DNA of 64,000 nucleotides, from positions 184,540-248,539 of the forward strand of contig NZ_LIPD01000005.1 in assembly GCF_001905545.1 (NCBI RefSeq), in the 5' to 3' direction. A program made the translations under genes and the position numbers. The stretch comes from Streptomyces sp. CB02056. GTDB taxonomy: Bacteria > Actinomycetota > Actinomycetes > Streptomycetales > Streptomycetaceae. Shown here piece after piece: positions 33,276-41,168 of this stretch (its first letter is position 1; each line of letters begins with the position of its first letter). The notes beneath the pieces were generated by a model. That model worked only from the letters and a program-made list of their open reading frames with translations. It was not told the DNA's origin and ran no database searches.

Positions 33276-34802
33276 TCAGACGGTCGGCCCGGCGGTCATC
33301 AGCGCCGTGATCTCCTCGGCCAGCTCCGGGCCGAGCTCGCCCCAGCCCTCCTTGTAGCCGTACACGCCGGCCAGGGTGCGGGCCTCGTAGTCGCCGTTCA
33401 GGATCTCGATGTCGTCGGCGGTGATGAGCGCCGGGTGGGCGACGCCGACGGCCGACGAGACCTTCAGCAGCTCCTTGCGCAGGGTGCGCAGGTAGGCGGC
33501 GGCCCGGTCGGCCTTCGACGTCGGGTCCAGGCCGCGGGCGAGCCACGCGTTCTGGGTCGCGATGCCGGTGGGGCACTTGTCGGTGTGGCACTTCTGCGCC
33601 TGGATGCAGCCGATCGACAGCATCGCCTCCCGGGCCACGTTGATCATGTCGGCGCCCAGGGCGAAGGCGACCGCGGCGTTCTCGGGCAGGCCGAGCTTGC
33701 CGGAGCCGATGAAGGTCAGGTCGTCGGTCAGCCCCAGCTCGGCGAAGGTGCCGTAGACCCGGGAGAAGCCCATCCGGAACGGCAGCGACACCGAGTCGGC
33801 GAACATCCGCGGCGCCGCGCCGGTGCCGCCCTCGCCGCCGTCGACCGTCACGAAGTCGACCCCGCGGTCGCCGCGGGCCATCAGCGTGGCGAGCTCCTGC
33901 CAGAAGCCCAGCTCCCCCACCGCGCTCTTGACCCCGACCGGCAGGCCGGTCTCGGTGGCGATCAGCTCGACGAAGTCCAGCATCGAGTCGACGTCGCCGA
34001 ACGCGGTGTGCCGCGACGGGGAGGCGCAGTCCTGGCCGACCGGGATGCCGCGGATCCCGGCGATCTCCGGGGTCACCTTCGCGCCCGGCAGCATGCCGCC
34101 CAGCCCCGGCTTGGCGCCCTGGGAGAGCTTGATCTCTATCGCCTTGACCGGGGCCCCGGCGACGACCTCCTTGAGCTTGTCGAGGTTGAAGGCGCCGTTC
34201 TCGTCGCGGCAGCCGAAGTACGCCGTCCCCAGCTGGAGGACGAGGTCACCGCCGTTGCGGTGGTACGGCGAGAGGCCGCCCTCGCCGGTGTTGTGCATCG
34301 TGCCCGCCAGCGCCGCCCCCTTGTTGAGCGCCGTGACGGCCGCGCCGGAGAGCGAGCCGAAGCTCATCGCCGAGATGTTCACCACGCTGGCCGGCCGGAA
34401 GGCCTTGGCGCGGCCGCGCGGCCCGCCCAGCACCTTGGCCGAGGGCAGCGGTGCCTGCGGGTCGTGGGCGTCGGGGAGAGCACCGGCGAAGGTGCGCTGC
34501 TTCAGGTAGGCGTGCCCCTGGACGTGCTCGACGTCGACCTCGGTGCCGAAGCCGAAGTAGTTGTTCTCCTCCTTCGCCGACGCGTAGATCCAGGTGCGCT
34601 GGTCACGGCTGAAGGGGCGCTCCTCCTCGTTGGAGGTCACGATGTACTGCCGCAGCTCCGGCCCGATCGTCTCCAGGAGGTAGCGGGCGTGGCCGACCAC
34701 CGGGAAGTTCCGGAGGAGCGCGTGCCTCTTCTGGACGAGGTCGCGGGCCGCCAGGACTGCCACCGCTGTCGCGGCGACCGCGCCGATCTTCCGGGCTTGC
34801 AT
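33276..34802 (-). CDS. FMN-binding glutamate synthase-family protein
   Basis: A 508-residue homologue of the glutamate synthase large-subunit FMN/4Fe-4S domain. A hydrophobic N-terminal helix (GAVAATAVAVLAARDLV) suggests membrane association. NISAMSFGSLSG and NTGEGGLSPYH are FMN-barrel motifs, EIKLSQGAKPGLGG and TVDGGEGGTGAAP line the active site, and the cluster IGCIQAQKCHTDKCPTGIA supplies three 4Fe-4S cysteines. No amidotransferase domain or GltD partner is present, so it is not a complete GOGAT; the physiological reaction is unclear. ATG 34802 follows AGGAGGAA. Confidence 0.88.
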   Translation of the reverse strand: MQARKIGAVAATAVAVLAARDLVQKRHALLRNFPVVGHARYLLETIGPELRQYIVTSNEEERPFSRDQRTWIYASAKEENNYFGFGTEVDVEHVQGHAYLKQRTFAGALPDAHDPQAPLPSAKVLGGPRGRAKAFRPASVVNISAMSFGSLSGAAVTALNKGAALAGTMHNTGEGGLSPYHRNGGDLVLQLGTAYFGCRDENGAFNLDKLKEVVAGAPVKAIEIKLSQGAKPGLGGMLPGAKVTPEIAGIRGIPVGQDCASPSRHTAFGDVDSMLDFVELIATETGLPVGVKSAVGELGFWQELATLMARGDRGVDFVTVDGGEGGTGAAPRMFADSVSLPFRMGFSRVYGTFAELGLTDDLTFIGSGKLGLPENAAVAFALGADMINVAREAMLSIGCIQAQKCHTDKCPTGIATQNAWLARGLDPTSKADRAAAYLRTLRKELLKVSSAVGVAHPALITADDIEILNGDYEARTLAGVYGYKEGWGELGPELAEEITALMTAGPTV

Positions 34803-35152
34803 GAACGTTCCTCCTAGATGCACGACTCCAGCGTCTGCGGTGGAGTCGTGGTGCCGTGTGGGTGTCGGACGGCGAGCCCCCGGCCGCAGCGGCCGAGCGG
34901 GCGGCACCGTCCGTCGGAGAATCCGACACGATGGTAAAAGGCCACCCGAACAGGCAAACGGCCAGGGGGTACGGCTGCCGCTCCGGCGGCGGGCCCACCG
35001 CCGGAGGTCGAGCGCCGCGGCGGAGCGAAGAACTCCGCCGCGAACGCCCCCGACTGCTCACCCGGACCTGCCGGTTCAGCCGGAGTCACACCGCCGGACA
35101 CCCGCCGCAGCGGACGTCACCCCGGACCCCGTACGGCACCCGGCAGGCGGTC
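34803..35152 (-). promoter_or_regulatory. Leader and promoter region of the FMN glutamate synthase-like gene
   Basis: A 350-base gap without a credible gene. A perfect 10-bp inverted repeat (34821-34830 with 34841-34850, CACGACTCCA/TGGAGTCGTG) lies just upstream of the ribosome site and may be an operator or leader hairpin. Further up, a 6-3-6 palindrome (34913-34927, GTCGGA/TCCGAC) sits next to a minus-strand TACCAT (34931-34936) that could be the -10. Confidence 0.45.
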
Positions 35153-35401
35153 TCAGTAGAACCAGACCGAGAGCCGGGCCGTGGTCGGGGCCACGTCGCA
35201 GAAGTAGCTGACCGCCTCCCCGCGGGCCACGTAGGCCCGGCCGGCGGCGTCGCACGCGGCGCCGCTCGGGTACATGCCGATGTAGGTGTATCCGGTCGTC
35301 CTCGTCGTGGACGCCTGGGCGGCGGGAGCGGCCGCCAGGCCGCCCGCAACCGTCAGCAGTCCGGCCAGGGCCATGGTGGAAACCGCTGTGCGCAATGCCA
35401 T
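35153..35401 (-). CDS. Small secreted protein, unknown
   Basis: An 82-residue protein with a clear signal peptide (ALAGLLTVAGGLAAAPAAQAS, quoted as AGGLAAAPAAQAS) cleaved near residue 31. The mature part is about 51 residues with two cysteines (GAACDAAG and SYFCDVAP) that probably form a disulfide. GGAGG precedes ATG 35401. No family is recognised; the size and cysteine pair recall secreted inhibitor-like or developmental peptides of streptomycetes. Confidence 0.7.
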   Translation of the reverse strand: MALRTAVSTMALAGLLTVAGGLAAAPAAQASTTRTTGYTYIGMYPSGAACDAAGRAYVARGEAVSYFCDVAPTTARLSVWFY

Positions 35402-35768
35402 CTCGGTGGATCCTCCCTCGGGCGAGAACGCCGGAGTCCGCTTCCCGGCGCTCGGCGGCGAGCCTTCCGGAATCCCGGATTCGGGGCAATGGTAGAGACC
35501 AATGTGGCAGAAAACAGCCCACCCGCCTGACCCGAACCCGCCTCGTGAACGGCATCCGACCGGCCGTCCGGGCTTGCGCGGCGGCCAGTAGGCACACACG
35601 GTGAGTACACGATCAGTCACGCGCGTGGCGCGGGGCGGCGGTGCTCATGGCCCCCCGTCACCGGAAGCCGACCGGAGCACCGGATCCCCCCGCGCACCCG
35701 CACCGATCACCACCCTCGCACCGGTCGGACGGCCAAGCCCCGACCGATCGCTCTCCCCTGGAGGCTCG
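35402..35768. promoter_or_regulatory. Divergent region between two secreted-protein genes
   Basis: A 367-base interval. Toward the small secreted gene (-) there is TACCAT on the minus strand (35489-35494), followed by a 6-1-6 palindrome, GAATCC-c-GGATTC (35470-35482), about where transcription would start. No gene and no clear promoter for the plus-strand neighbour were found. Confidence 0.35.
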
Positions 35769-36317
35769 ATGAACACCGTTCCGTCCCGATTCCCGCTGCC
35801 CCGCCGCCTGGCCGGGGCCATGGCGCTGGCCTGTGGACTCCTGCTGCTCCCGGCCGGTGCACCGGCCCACGCCCAGGGCGTGGTGGACGTGCAGTGCGAA
35901 GGCACGTTCACCAGCGAGTTCACGCCCGCGCTGACCAACCAGCCGCAGGACATCAGCGTCACGTCCCAGAACTCCTACGCGACGTGCGAGACGGGCCTTC
36001 CCGGGACGAGCGCGACCACGGCCGACGAGCCGGGCGAGACCTGCGTCAACCTGATCCACACGCTCAACCCCTTCGACGAGACCATCACCTGGAGCGACCG
36101 GAGCACCAGCACCGTGCACTGGACCTCCGTGGAGGACACCGGCACCGCCGCGACCTACACGGGCACCGTCAGCGCGGGCCGGTACACGGGCGACACCGCC
36201 GTGAAGGTCGTGGACGCCGCCGACCTCACCGGAACCAACCCGGAGCTGTGCCCGGTCGGCGGCGGCACCATCACCGGGGCCAGCGGCCCCACCACCCTCA
36301 CCCTGACCGCCCTGTGA
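35769..36317 (+). CDS. Secreted protein, unknown
   Basis: A 182-residue protein with a signal peptide (LAGAMALACGLLLLPAGAPAHA) cleaved near AHAQ at about 36; the quoted stretch is shortened here to its h-region LACGLLLLP. The mature part is beta-rich with four cysteines (VQCEGTF, ATCETG, GETCVN, ELCPVGG). It has Thr/Ser-rich strands resembling an immunoglobulin-like or adhesin fold. TGGAGG (35759-35764) sets the ATG. It has no recognised family and may be a surface or extracellular-matrix protein. Confidence 0.72.
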   Translation: MNTVPSRFPLPRRLAGAMALACGLLLLPAGAPAHAQGVVDVQCEGTFTSEFTPALTNQPQDISVTSQNSYATCETGLPGTSATTADEPGETCVNLIHTLNPFDETITWSDRSTSTVHWTSVEDTGTAATYTGTVSAGRYTGDTAVKVVDAADLTGTNPELCPVGGGTITGASGPTTLTLTAL

Positions 36318-36405
36318 CGAAGCCGGGCCGGCTCCGCCTCCTCGACGGCACCGTCCTTCCCGGCGCGACCGTCACCGGCGATCCCGGTGCGCGGGCCGTC
36401 CGGGG

Positions 36406-37626
36406 TCACCAGCTGAGGACGAGATAGCCCCCTCCACCGAGTTCGCCTTTCTGCCCGGCGGCACCCGGCGCCCCGGAAGCGCCGGGGAAGGCGCTTTTCC
36501 CTCCGGGGGTGTCGCCGTCGCCTCCGCCCCCGCCCCGGCCTCCCGCACCGCCGGTGCCGCCCGCACCGCCGGCACTCAGCCCGGGAGGCAGGGGAACACC
36601 GCCGGTGACGGCGGCGGACCCCTGGCCGCCGGCACCGCCCCCACCAGCGGCGCCACCGATCTCTCCCTTGCCGCCGTGCCTGATGGCGCCGGGCCCCCCG
36701 GTGACACCGGGCTGCCCCGCCAAGCCGGCTGTTCCCGGGGCCCCCTTTCCGGGGGCGACCGTCCGGACATCGCTTCCCGCGCAGCGCGCGCCGCCCGACA
36801 CGGGAGCCCCGCCGGCGCCCGACCCGCCGGGCCCCGCGGTGCCGCCCAGCCCTCCGCCCCCGCCCAGGCCTCCCAGCCCGGCGGGTTTACCACCACGACC
36901 GGAACCTCCCCCTGTACCACCGCGTGCCCCAACACCCGCCTTGGCGGTGCCGCCCGGGGTTCCGTACGCGGCGGCGACAGCGGGAAAGAGAGGACTGTCG
37001 CTGGGCCGTACGAGGTACGTCGACTCGCCTCGGGCCGTCGTGACAGCGGGCACGCTGCCGCCCGACGCGCCCGCGACGCCCGCATCGCCGCTTCCCAGGG
37101 TTCCGCCGGTCGCCCCGCCCGGCCCGCCCGCTCCGCCCCTGCCGGGAGAGCCGACCGCCCGCGACTTCCCCACCACGATTTCCAGAACGGAACCCGGATT
37201 GACGGTGAGCGTGCACTGAACGTAGAAACCCGCGGCGCCCCCACCACCACCGCCCCCGCCGGCCCCTCCCGCCCCTCCTCCGCCGCCACCGCCGCCGGCC
37301 CGGTCGTTCGTGGCGAGGGACAGGCCCCCTCCGCCACCGCCCCCTCCGCCACCGGCACCGCCGCCGCCCGCCCCGCCCGCCCCGCCCGGACCCCACGCGT
37401 AGGCCGTGACCTGGGTGACGCCCGCGGGCACGGTGAACCTTCCGGAGCGCGTGAAGCTCTGCTGGCCCGAGGCCGCGGCCGCCTCCGGCGCCGGCAGGCC
37501 CAACGAAACCCCGGCGAGCGTCAACGCGCTGGTGACCGCCACCGAGCGCCAGCCCGCGATCCGGCGCGACCGACCGGCCGACGCCCCGAACACCGCTCGC
37601 CCGCCCCGCCCGTCCTGCACCGCCAT
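36406..37626 (-). CDS. Secreted glycine-rich protein
   Basis: A 406-residue protein. A signal peptide ends near EAAAASG (about residue 53). It then reads FTRSGRFTVPAGVTQVTAYAW (quoted as FTVPAGVTQVTAYAW), the standard entry strand of the glycine-rich domain seen in phage tail and surface proteins. The body is mostly GG/GA runs with a small conserved insert carrying one Cys (YVQCTLTVNPGS). It ends GGGGYLVLSW, the usual exit strand. The body probably forms a polyglycine-II-like helical bundle. Long plus-strand open frames through this gene are compositional shadows. Role unknown; extracellular and possibly structural. Confidence 0.78.
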   Translation of the reverse strand: MAVQDGRGGRAVFGASAGRSRRIAGWRSVAVTSALTLAGVSLGLPAPEAAAASGQQSFTRSGRFTVPAGVTQVTAYAWGPGGAGGAGGGGAGGGGGGGGGGLSLATNDRAGGGGGGGGAGGAGGGGGGGGAAGFYVQCTLTVNPGSVLEIVVGKSRAVGSPGRGGAGGPGGATGGTLGSGDAGVAGASGGSVPAVTTARGESTYLVRPSDSPLFPAVAAAYGTPGGTAKAGVGARGGTGGGSGRGGKPAGLGGLGGGGGLGGTAGPGGSGAGGAPVSGGARCAGSDVRTVAPGKGAPGTAGLAGQPGVTGGPGAIRHGGKGEIGGAAGGGGAGGQGSAAVTGGVPLPPGLSAGGAGGTGGAGGRGGGGGDGDTPGGKSAFPGASGAPGAAGQKGELGGGGYLVLSW

Positions 37627-37829
37627 GAGCCACTCCCCTCTCCCGCGACGACATCGCGGACACGCACGGGAGTTGACGCACCCGGCATCGCCGTCACCCG
37701 CGGTATGCCCTACTACGTTCGGCCGCAGAGGAGTGTTCGATCGACTTCACCCGAACGAGGGAGCCATGCTCGTGAGGGTGCCGGCCTCGGCGTCGCCGAC
37801 GGCCCGGAGCAGGCTGCCGCGCAACGCGG

Positions 37830-37860
37830 GAGGGGCTGTCCCCGAGCGGGACAGCCCCTC
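37830..37860 (-). terminator. Terminator hairpin after the M1 peptidase gene
   Basis: A perfect 13-bp stem (37830-37842 with 37848-37860) with a five-base loop. It lies 26 bases past the end of the minus-strand M1 peptidase gene. Confidence 0.85.
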
Positions 37861-37885
37861 CGCGGGCACGGTCGTCAGCGGGCTC

Positions 37886-39319
37886 CTACCGGCCGGCCAG
37901 CGGGGCCAGGGTGCCCGGGTAGAGGTACTGCTGCGGGGGGATCGTCGTGCCGTGGGCCCAGGCGTCGAAGAAGCCCTTGAGGTCCTTGCCGGAGACCTTC
38001 GCGGCGAGGGCCTCGAACTGGGGGAAGGAGGCGTTGCCGTAGGCGTGGTCGGCGGTCCAGCGCTTGAGGGTGCCGAAGAACGCGTCGTCCCCGACGGTGC
38101 GCCGCAGGGCGTGCATCATCAGCGAGCCCTTGAAGTAGAGGGCCGGGGCGAGTTCCTTGCCCTGGCCCGGGTCGTACAGCTTGGTGGACCAGAACTCCGG
38201 CTTGTTCCGGTTCTCCTGGACGGTGGGGGCGTAGAAGCCGGTGTCGAGGTCGCTGCCCTGGTGTTCGTCCCACAGCTGGTTGGCGTACTGGGCGACGCAT
38301 TCGGCGATGCAGCCGTCGCGCCAGTCGGTGAACGAGACGCTGTCGCCGAACCACTGGTGGGAGATCTCGTGGACCGCCGCGGCGTCCCAGAAGTAGTTGG
38401 TGTAGGTGGGCCGGCTCTGGGTCTCCAGGTCCGGCGCGCCGGTACCCGACTCCTTGGTCCAGCTGCGGACGATGGCGCCCGCGGAGGAGAACGGGTACGG
38501 GCCGAACCTGGAGGCCAGGAAGGCGATGATCTCCGGCTGCTGGGCCTCGGTCGCCTTGGCCACGTCGTCGATCGGCACGTCCGGGCCGTAGGCGGTGATG
38601 ACCGGTGTCCCGTCGGCCAGTTCCGAGCGGTGGACGGTGAACCTGTCGATGGCGACGGTGCTGAGGTACGTCGCCATCGGCTTGTCCTCGCGCCAGCGGA
38701 AGGTCGTCGAGCCGTCCTTGCCGGTGGTCGGGCCGGGCCGGCCGTTGCCGATGGCCGTCCAGCCGTCGGGGACGGTCGCGGTGAGCGAGAAGGTGGCCTT
38801 GTCGGACGGGTGGTCGTTGGACGGGAACCAGGAGGTCGCGCCGTGCGGCTCGCCCATCGCGTTGACGCCGCCGGACACCAGCTGGTGCCAGCCCTCGGGG
38901 TCGGGCTTGCCCGCGTACACGACCCGTACGGCGAAGGTGGCGCCGCCGGCCACCCGGCGGGCGGGCTCGATGTCCAGCTTGTGCTCGCCGGAGCGGGAGA
39001 ACGACCTGGCCGGGGCGCCGTTCACGGTGACCGAGGCGACCTGGAAGCCCTTCAGGTCCAGGGAGAGGCGGTCGAGGGGGCGCAGGGCCCGGGCGGTGAC
39101 GGTGGTGTCGCCGTCCAACCGGTCGGGGTGCGCCGGGTCGTAGGCGATCCGGACGTCGTAGTTCGCCACGTCGTAGCCGGTGTTGCCGTCCTCGGGGAAG
39201 TACGGGTCCCCGATGCCGGCCGCTCCCGCGGGGACGGCGGTCAGGGCGACGCCGAGGGCGGTGGCGGCCGCGACCAGGGTGGCGGCCTTGCGGCGGTGGT
39301 GGCTCAGTGGTGCGCGCAT
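37886..39319 (-). CDS. Secreted M1 family metallopeptidase
   Basis: A 477-residue zinc aminopeptidase-like protein. A signal peptide (VAAATALGVALTAVPAGAAG) is cleaved near residue 34. An N-terminal beta domain (YDVANYDVRIAYDP) precedes the gluzincin domain, with AVHEISHQWFGDS (HExxH near 320) and the downstream glutamate in CIAECVAQY. The substrate-anchoring GxMEN loop is not conserved: the position reads GAPDLETQS. Specificity is therefore uncertain, and PepN-type specificity is not assured. It lies 26 bases downstream of a secreted M28 peptidase gene on the same strand, suggesting a two-gene unit for extracellular peptide breakdown. Confidence 0.87.
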   Translation of the reverse strand: MRAPLSHHRRKAATLVAAATALGVALTAVPAGAAGIGDPYFPEDGNTGYDVANYDVRIAYDPAHPDRLDGDTTVTARALRPLDRLSLDLKGFQVASVTVNGAPARSFSRSGEHKLDIEPARRVAGGATFAVRVVYAGKPDPEGWHQLVSGGVNAMGEPHGATSWFPSNDHPSDKATFSLTATVPDGWTAIGNGRPGPTTGKDGSTTFRWREDKPMATYLSTVAIDRFTVHRSELADGTPVITAYGPDVPIDDVAKATEAQQPEIIAFLASRFGPYPFSSAGAIVRSWTKESGTGAPDLETQSRPTYTNYFWDAAAVHEISHQWFGDSVSFTDWRDGCIAECVAQYANQLWDEHQGSDLDTGFYAPTVQENRNKPEFWSTKLYDPGQGKELAPALYFKGSLMMHALRRTVGDDAFFGTLKRWTADHAYGNASFPQFEALAAKVSGKDLKGFFDAWAHGTTIPPQQYLYPGTLAPLAGR

Positions 39320-39345
39320 CTGTGGCTCCTGGAGACGACGGGTGG

Positions 39346-40275
39346 TCAGGGTCGCGCCGTGGCGGAGGCGGTGGCGTACTGCCACACCACGCCGATCAGC
39401 GCGTTGGTGCTGGTCGCCTGCGTCGCGGGGTCGACGTTGGCGAGGTCGTCGCACGCGCTGTGGAGGCAGTCCGAGACGCCGCTGCTGAAGCCGGACGTCG
39501 GGATGCCGGCCTTCCCGAACGACTCGGTGTCGGAGCTGTCCAGCGGGATGTCGAAGGTGGCGAAGCCCCGGCTGCCGAACCAGTTCTCGAAGGCCTTGAA
39601 GGCCGCGGCCCCGCCGTTCTTCTCGTCCTTCACCACGAGGTACTGCTGGAGGTTCTTGCTGCCCGCCTGGTCGAGGTTGAGGTACAGATCGATGGCCTTG
39701 CGGTCGTCGGCGGACAGGTTCTTGACGTAGTCCGCCGAGCCGACCAGCCCCGCCTCCTCGGCTCCCCACCAGGCGAAGCGCAGGTGCCGCTCGGGCTTCA
39801 GCCCGGCCTTGGCGACCTGGAGGGCGGTGGTCAGGACGGCCGCCGAGCCGGAGCCGTTGTCGTTGATCCCCGGGCCCATCGGGACGCTGTCCAGGTGGGC
39901 GCCGGAGAGCAGCACGTGGTTCGGGTCGCCGCCCGGCCAGTCGGCGACCAGGTTGTAGCCGTCCTTGCCGTCGTGGGAGAAGCGGCGCAGCTGCGTCTGG
40001 AAGCCGGCCCGGTCCAGCGCCCGCTTCACGTACGCCACCGACTCCGCGTACCCCCGGGTGCCGTGCGCGCGGTTGCCGCCGTTGTGGTCCGCGATCCGTT
40101 GCAGGGCCTGGAGGTGCGGCATCACCTCCGCCGCCGTGACGGTCGGCGCGGCGGCGGACGCGACGGGGGACGGCCCCTGGGTGGCGGCCGTCGCCGCGAC
40201 GGCGGGGACGGTGGAGAGCAGCAGGGCCGCCCCGAGGGCGCGGGCGGTGAGGGACACCGGACGGGAAGAGGGCAT
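39346..40275 (-). CDS. Secreted M28 family aminopeptidase
   Basis: A 309-residue zinc aminopeptidase similar to the Streptomyces griseus type. The signal peptide (LGAALLLSTVPAVAATAA) is cleaved near 32. Metal ligands are in SGAHLDSVP, GINDNGSG and WWGAEEAGLVGS, with LNLDQAG after them. DCLHSACDDLANV carries the last histidine. It removes N-terminal residues, usually hydrophobic ones, from peptides outside the cell. First gene of the M28-M1 pair. Confidence 0.9.
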   Translation of the reverse strand: MPSSRPVSLTARALGAALLLSTVPAVAATAATQGPSPVASAAAPTVTAAEVMPHLQALQRIADHNGGNRAHGTRGYAESVAYVKRALDRAGFQTQLRRFSHDGKDGYNLVADWPGGDPNHVLLSGAHLDSVPMGPGINDNGSGSAAVLTTALQVAKAGLKPERHLRFAWWGAEEAGLVGSADYVKNLSADDRKAIDLYLNLDQAGSKNLQQYLVVKDEKNGGAAAFKAFENWFGSRGFATFDIPLDSSDTESFGKAGIPTSGFSSGVSDCLHSACDDLANVDPATQATSTNALIGVVWQYATASATARP

Positions 40276-40412
40276 CAGGCGGGCGCCTTTCGCAGCAGGG
40301 TCCGGGGCACGTGCCCCGGCGGATTCCCCCACCCTGGTCCGGAGATGTCAGGAACTTGTCGGGAGGCCGTCCCGAACCGGTGGGGGGTGCCTTCCGAAGG
40401 CGCTTTACGATC

Positions 40413-41168
40413 ATGGTCATGTGCGCACACGTCGTGGTTGCCGAGGACGATCCCAAGCAGGCGGACCTGGTCCGGCTGTACCTGGAGCGGGAGGGTCATC
40501 ACGTCGTCGTCGTCCACGACGGCCGCTCCGCGCTGGAGGAGGCCCGCCGAGGCCCGACCCAGCTCCTGGTCCTCGACGTGATGATGCCCGTCATGGACGG
40601 GCTCGACGTCTGCCGCGCCCTGCGCGTCGAATCCGCCGTCCCGGTGCTGATGCTGACCGCCCGCACCGCCGAGGAGGACCTGCTGCTCGGCCTCGACCTC
40701 GGCGCCGACGACTACCTCACCAAGCCGTACAGCCCCCGGGAACTCGTCGCCCGGGTCCGCGCCCTGCTGCGCCGCGGCTCCCGACCCCTCCCCCAGTCCC
40801 TGCCCCTGGACTCCGCCACGCCCCCGGCCACGCCGGCCCCGCCGCCGCCGAGCGTGCTGACCACCGGGGCCCTCACCGTCGACCCGCTGCGCCACGAGAT
40901 CACCGCCGACGGACGGCCCGTCAGCTGCACCCCCGGCGAGTTCCGGCTGCTGGAGGTGCTGGCCGCCCAGCCCGGCCGGGTCTTCACCCGTGCCCAGCTG
41001 CTGGAGCACCTGCACGGCATCGACCGGTACATCACCACCCGGACCGTCGACACCCACGTGATGAACCTGCGCCGCAAGATCGAGCCCCAACCACGGCGCC
41101 CCACCCGGCTCCTGACGGTCTACGGCATCGGCTACAAGCTCGCCGAGGAGCCGCACGGTGCGTCGTGA
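40413..41168 (+). CDS. OmpR-family response regulator
   Basis: A 251-residue regulator (249 if the second ATG at 40419 is used). Residues about 5-118 are the receiver: acidic pocket AEDDP, phospho-acceptor in LLVLDVMMP (D55) and the conserved K in YLTKPY. A Pro-rich linker follows. The C-terminal winged helix has EFRLLEVLAAQPGRVFTRAQLL and TRTVDTHVMNLRRKI. It overlaps the kinase start by 11 bases, so the pair is translationally coupled. Divergent secreted peptidase genes upstream are possible targets. Confidence 0.92.
   Translation: MVMCAHVVVAEDDPKQADLVRLYLEREGHHVVVVHDGRSALEEARRGPTQLLVLDVMMPVMDGLDVCRALRVESAVPVLMLTARTAEEDLLLGLDLGADDYLTKPYSPRELVARVRALLRRGSRPLPQSLPLDSATPPATPAPPPPSVLTTGALTVDPLRHEITADGRPVSCTPGEFRLLEVLAAQPGRVFTRAQLLEHLHGIDRYITTRTVDTHVMNLRRKIEPQPRRPTRLLTVYGIGYKLAEEPHGAS

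Noticed and set aside
33276..34802. Calling this protein a functional GOGAT large subunit
   Set aside because: Only the FMN/Fe-S portion is present; the glutamine amidotransferase domain and a small subunit are missing.
36509..37980. Pro-rich plus-strand frames opposite the glycine-rich gene
   Set aside because: Polyproline is the direct complement of GG-coding runs; the minus frame has a signal peptide and conserved end strands.
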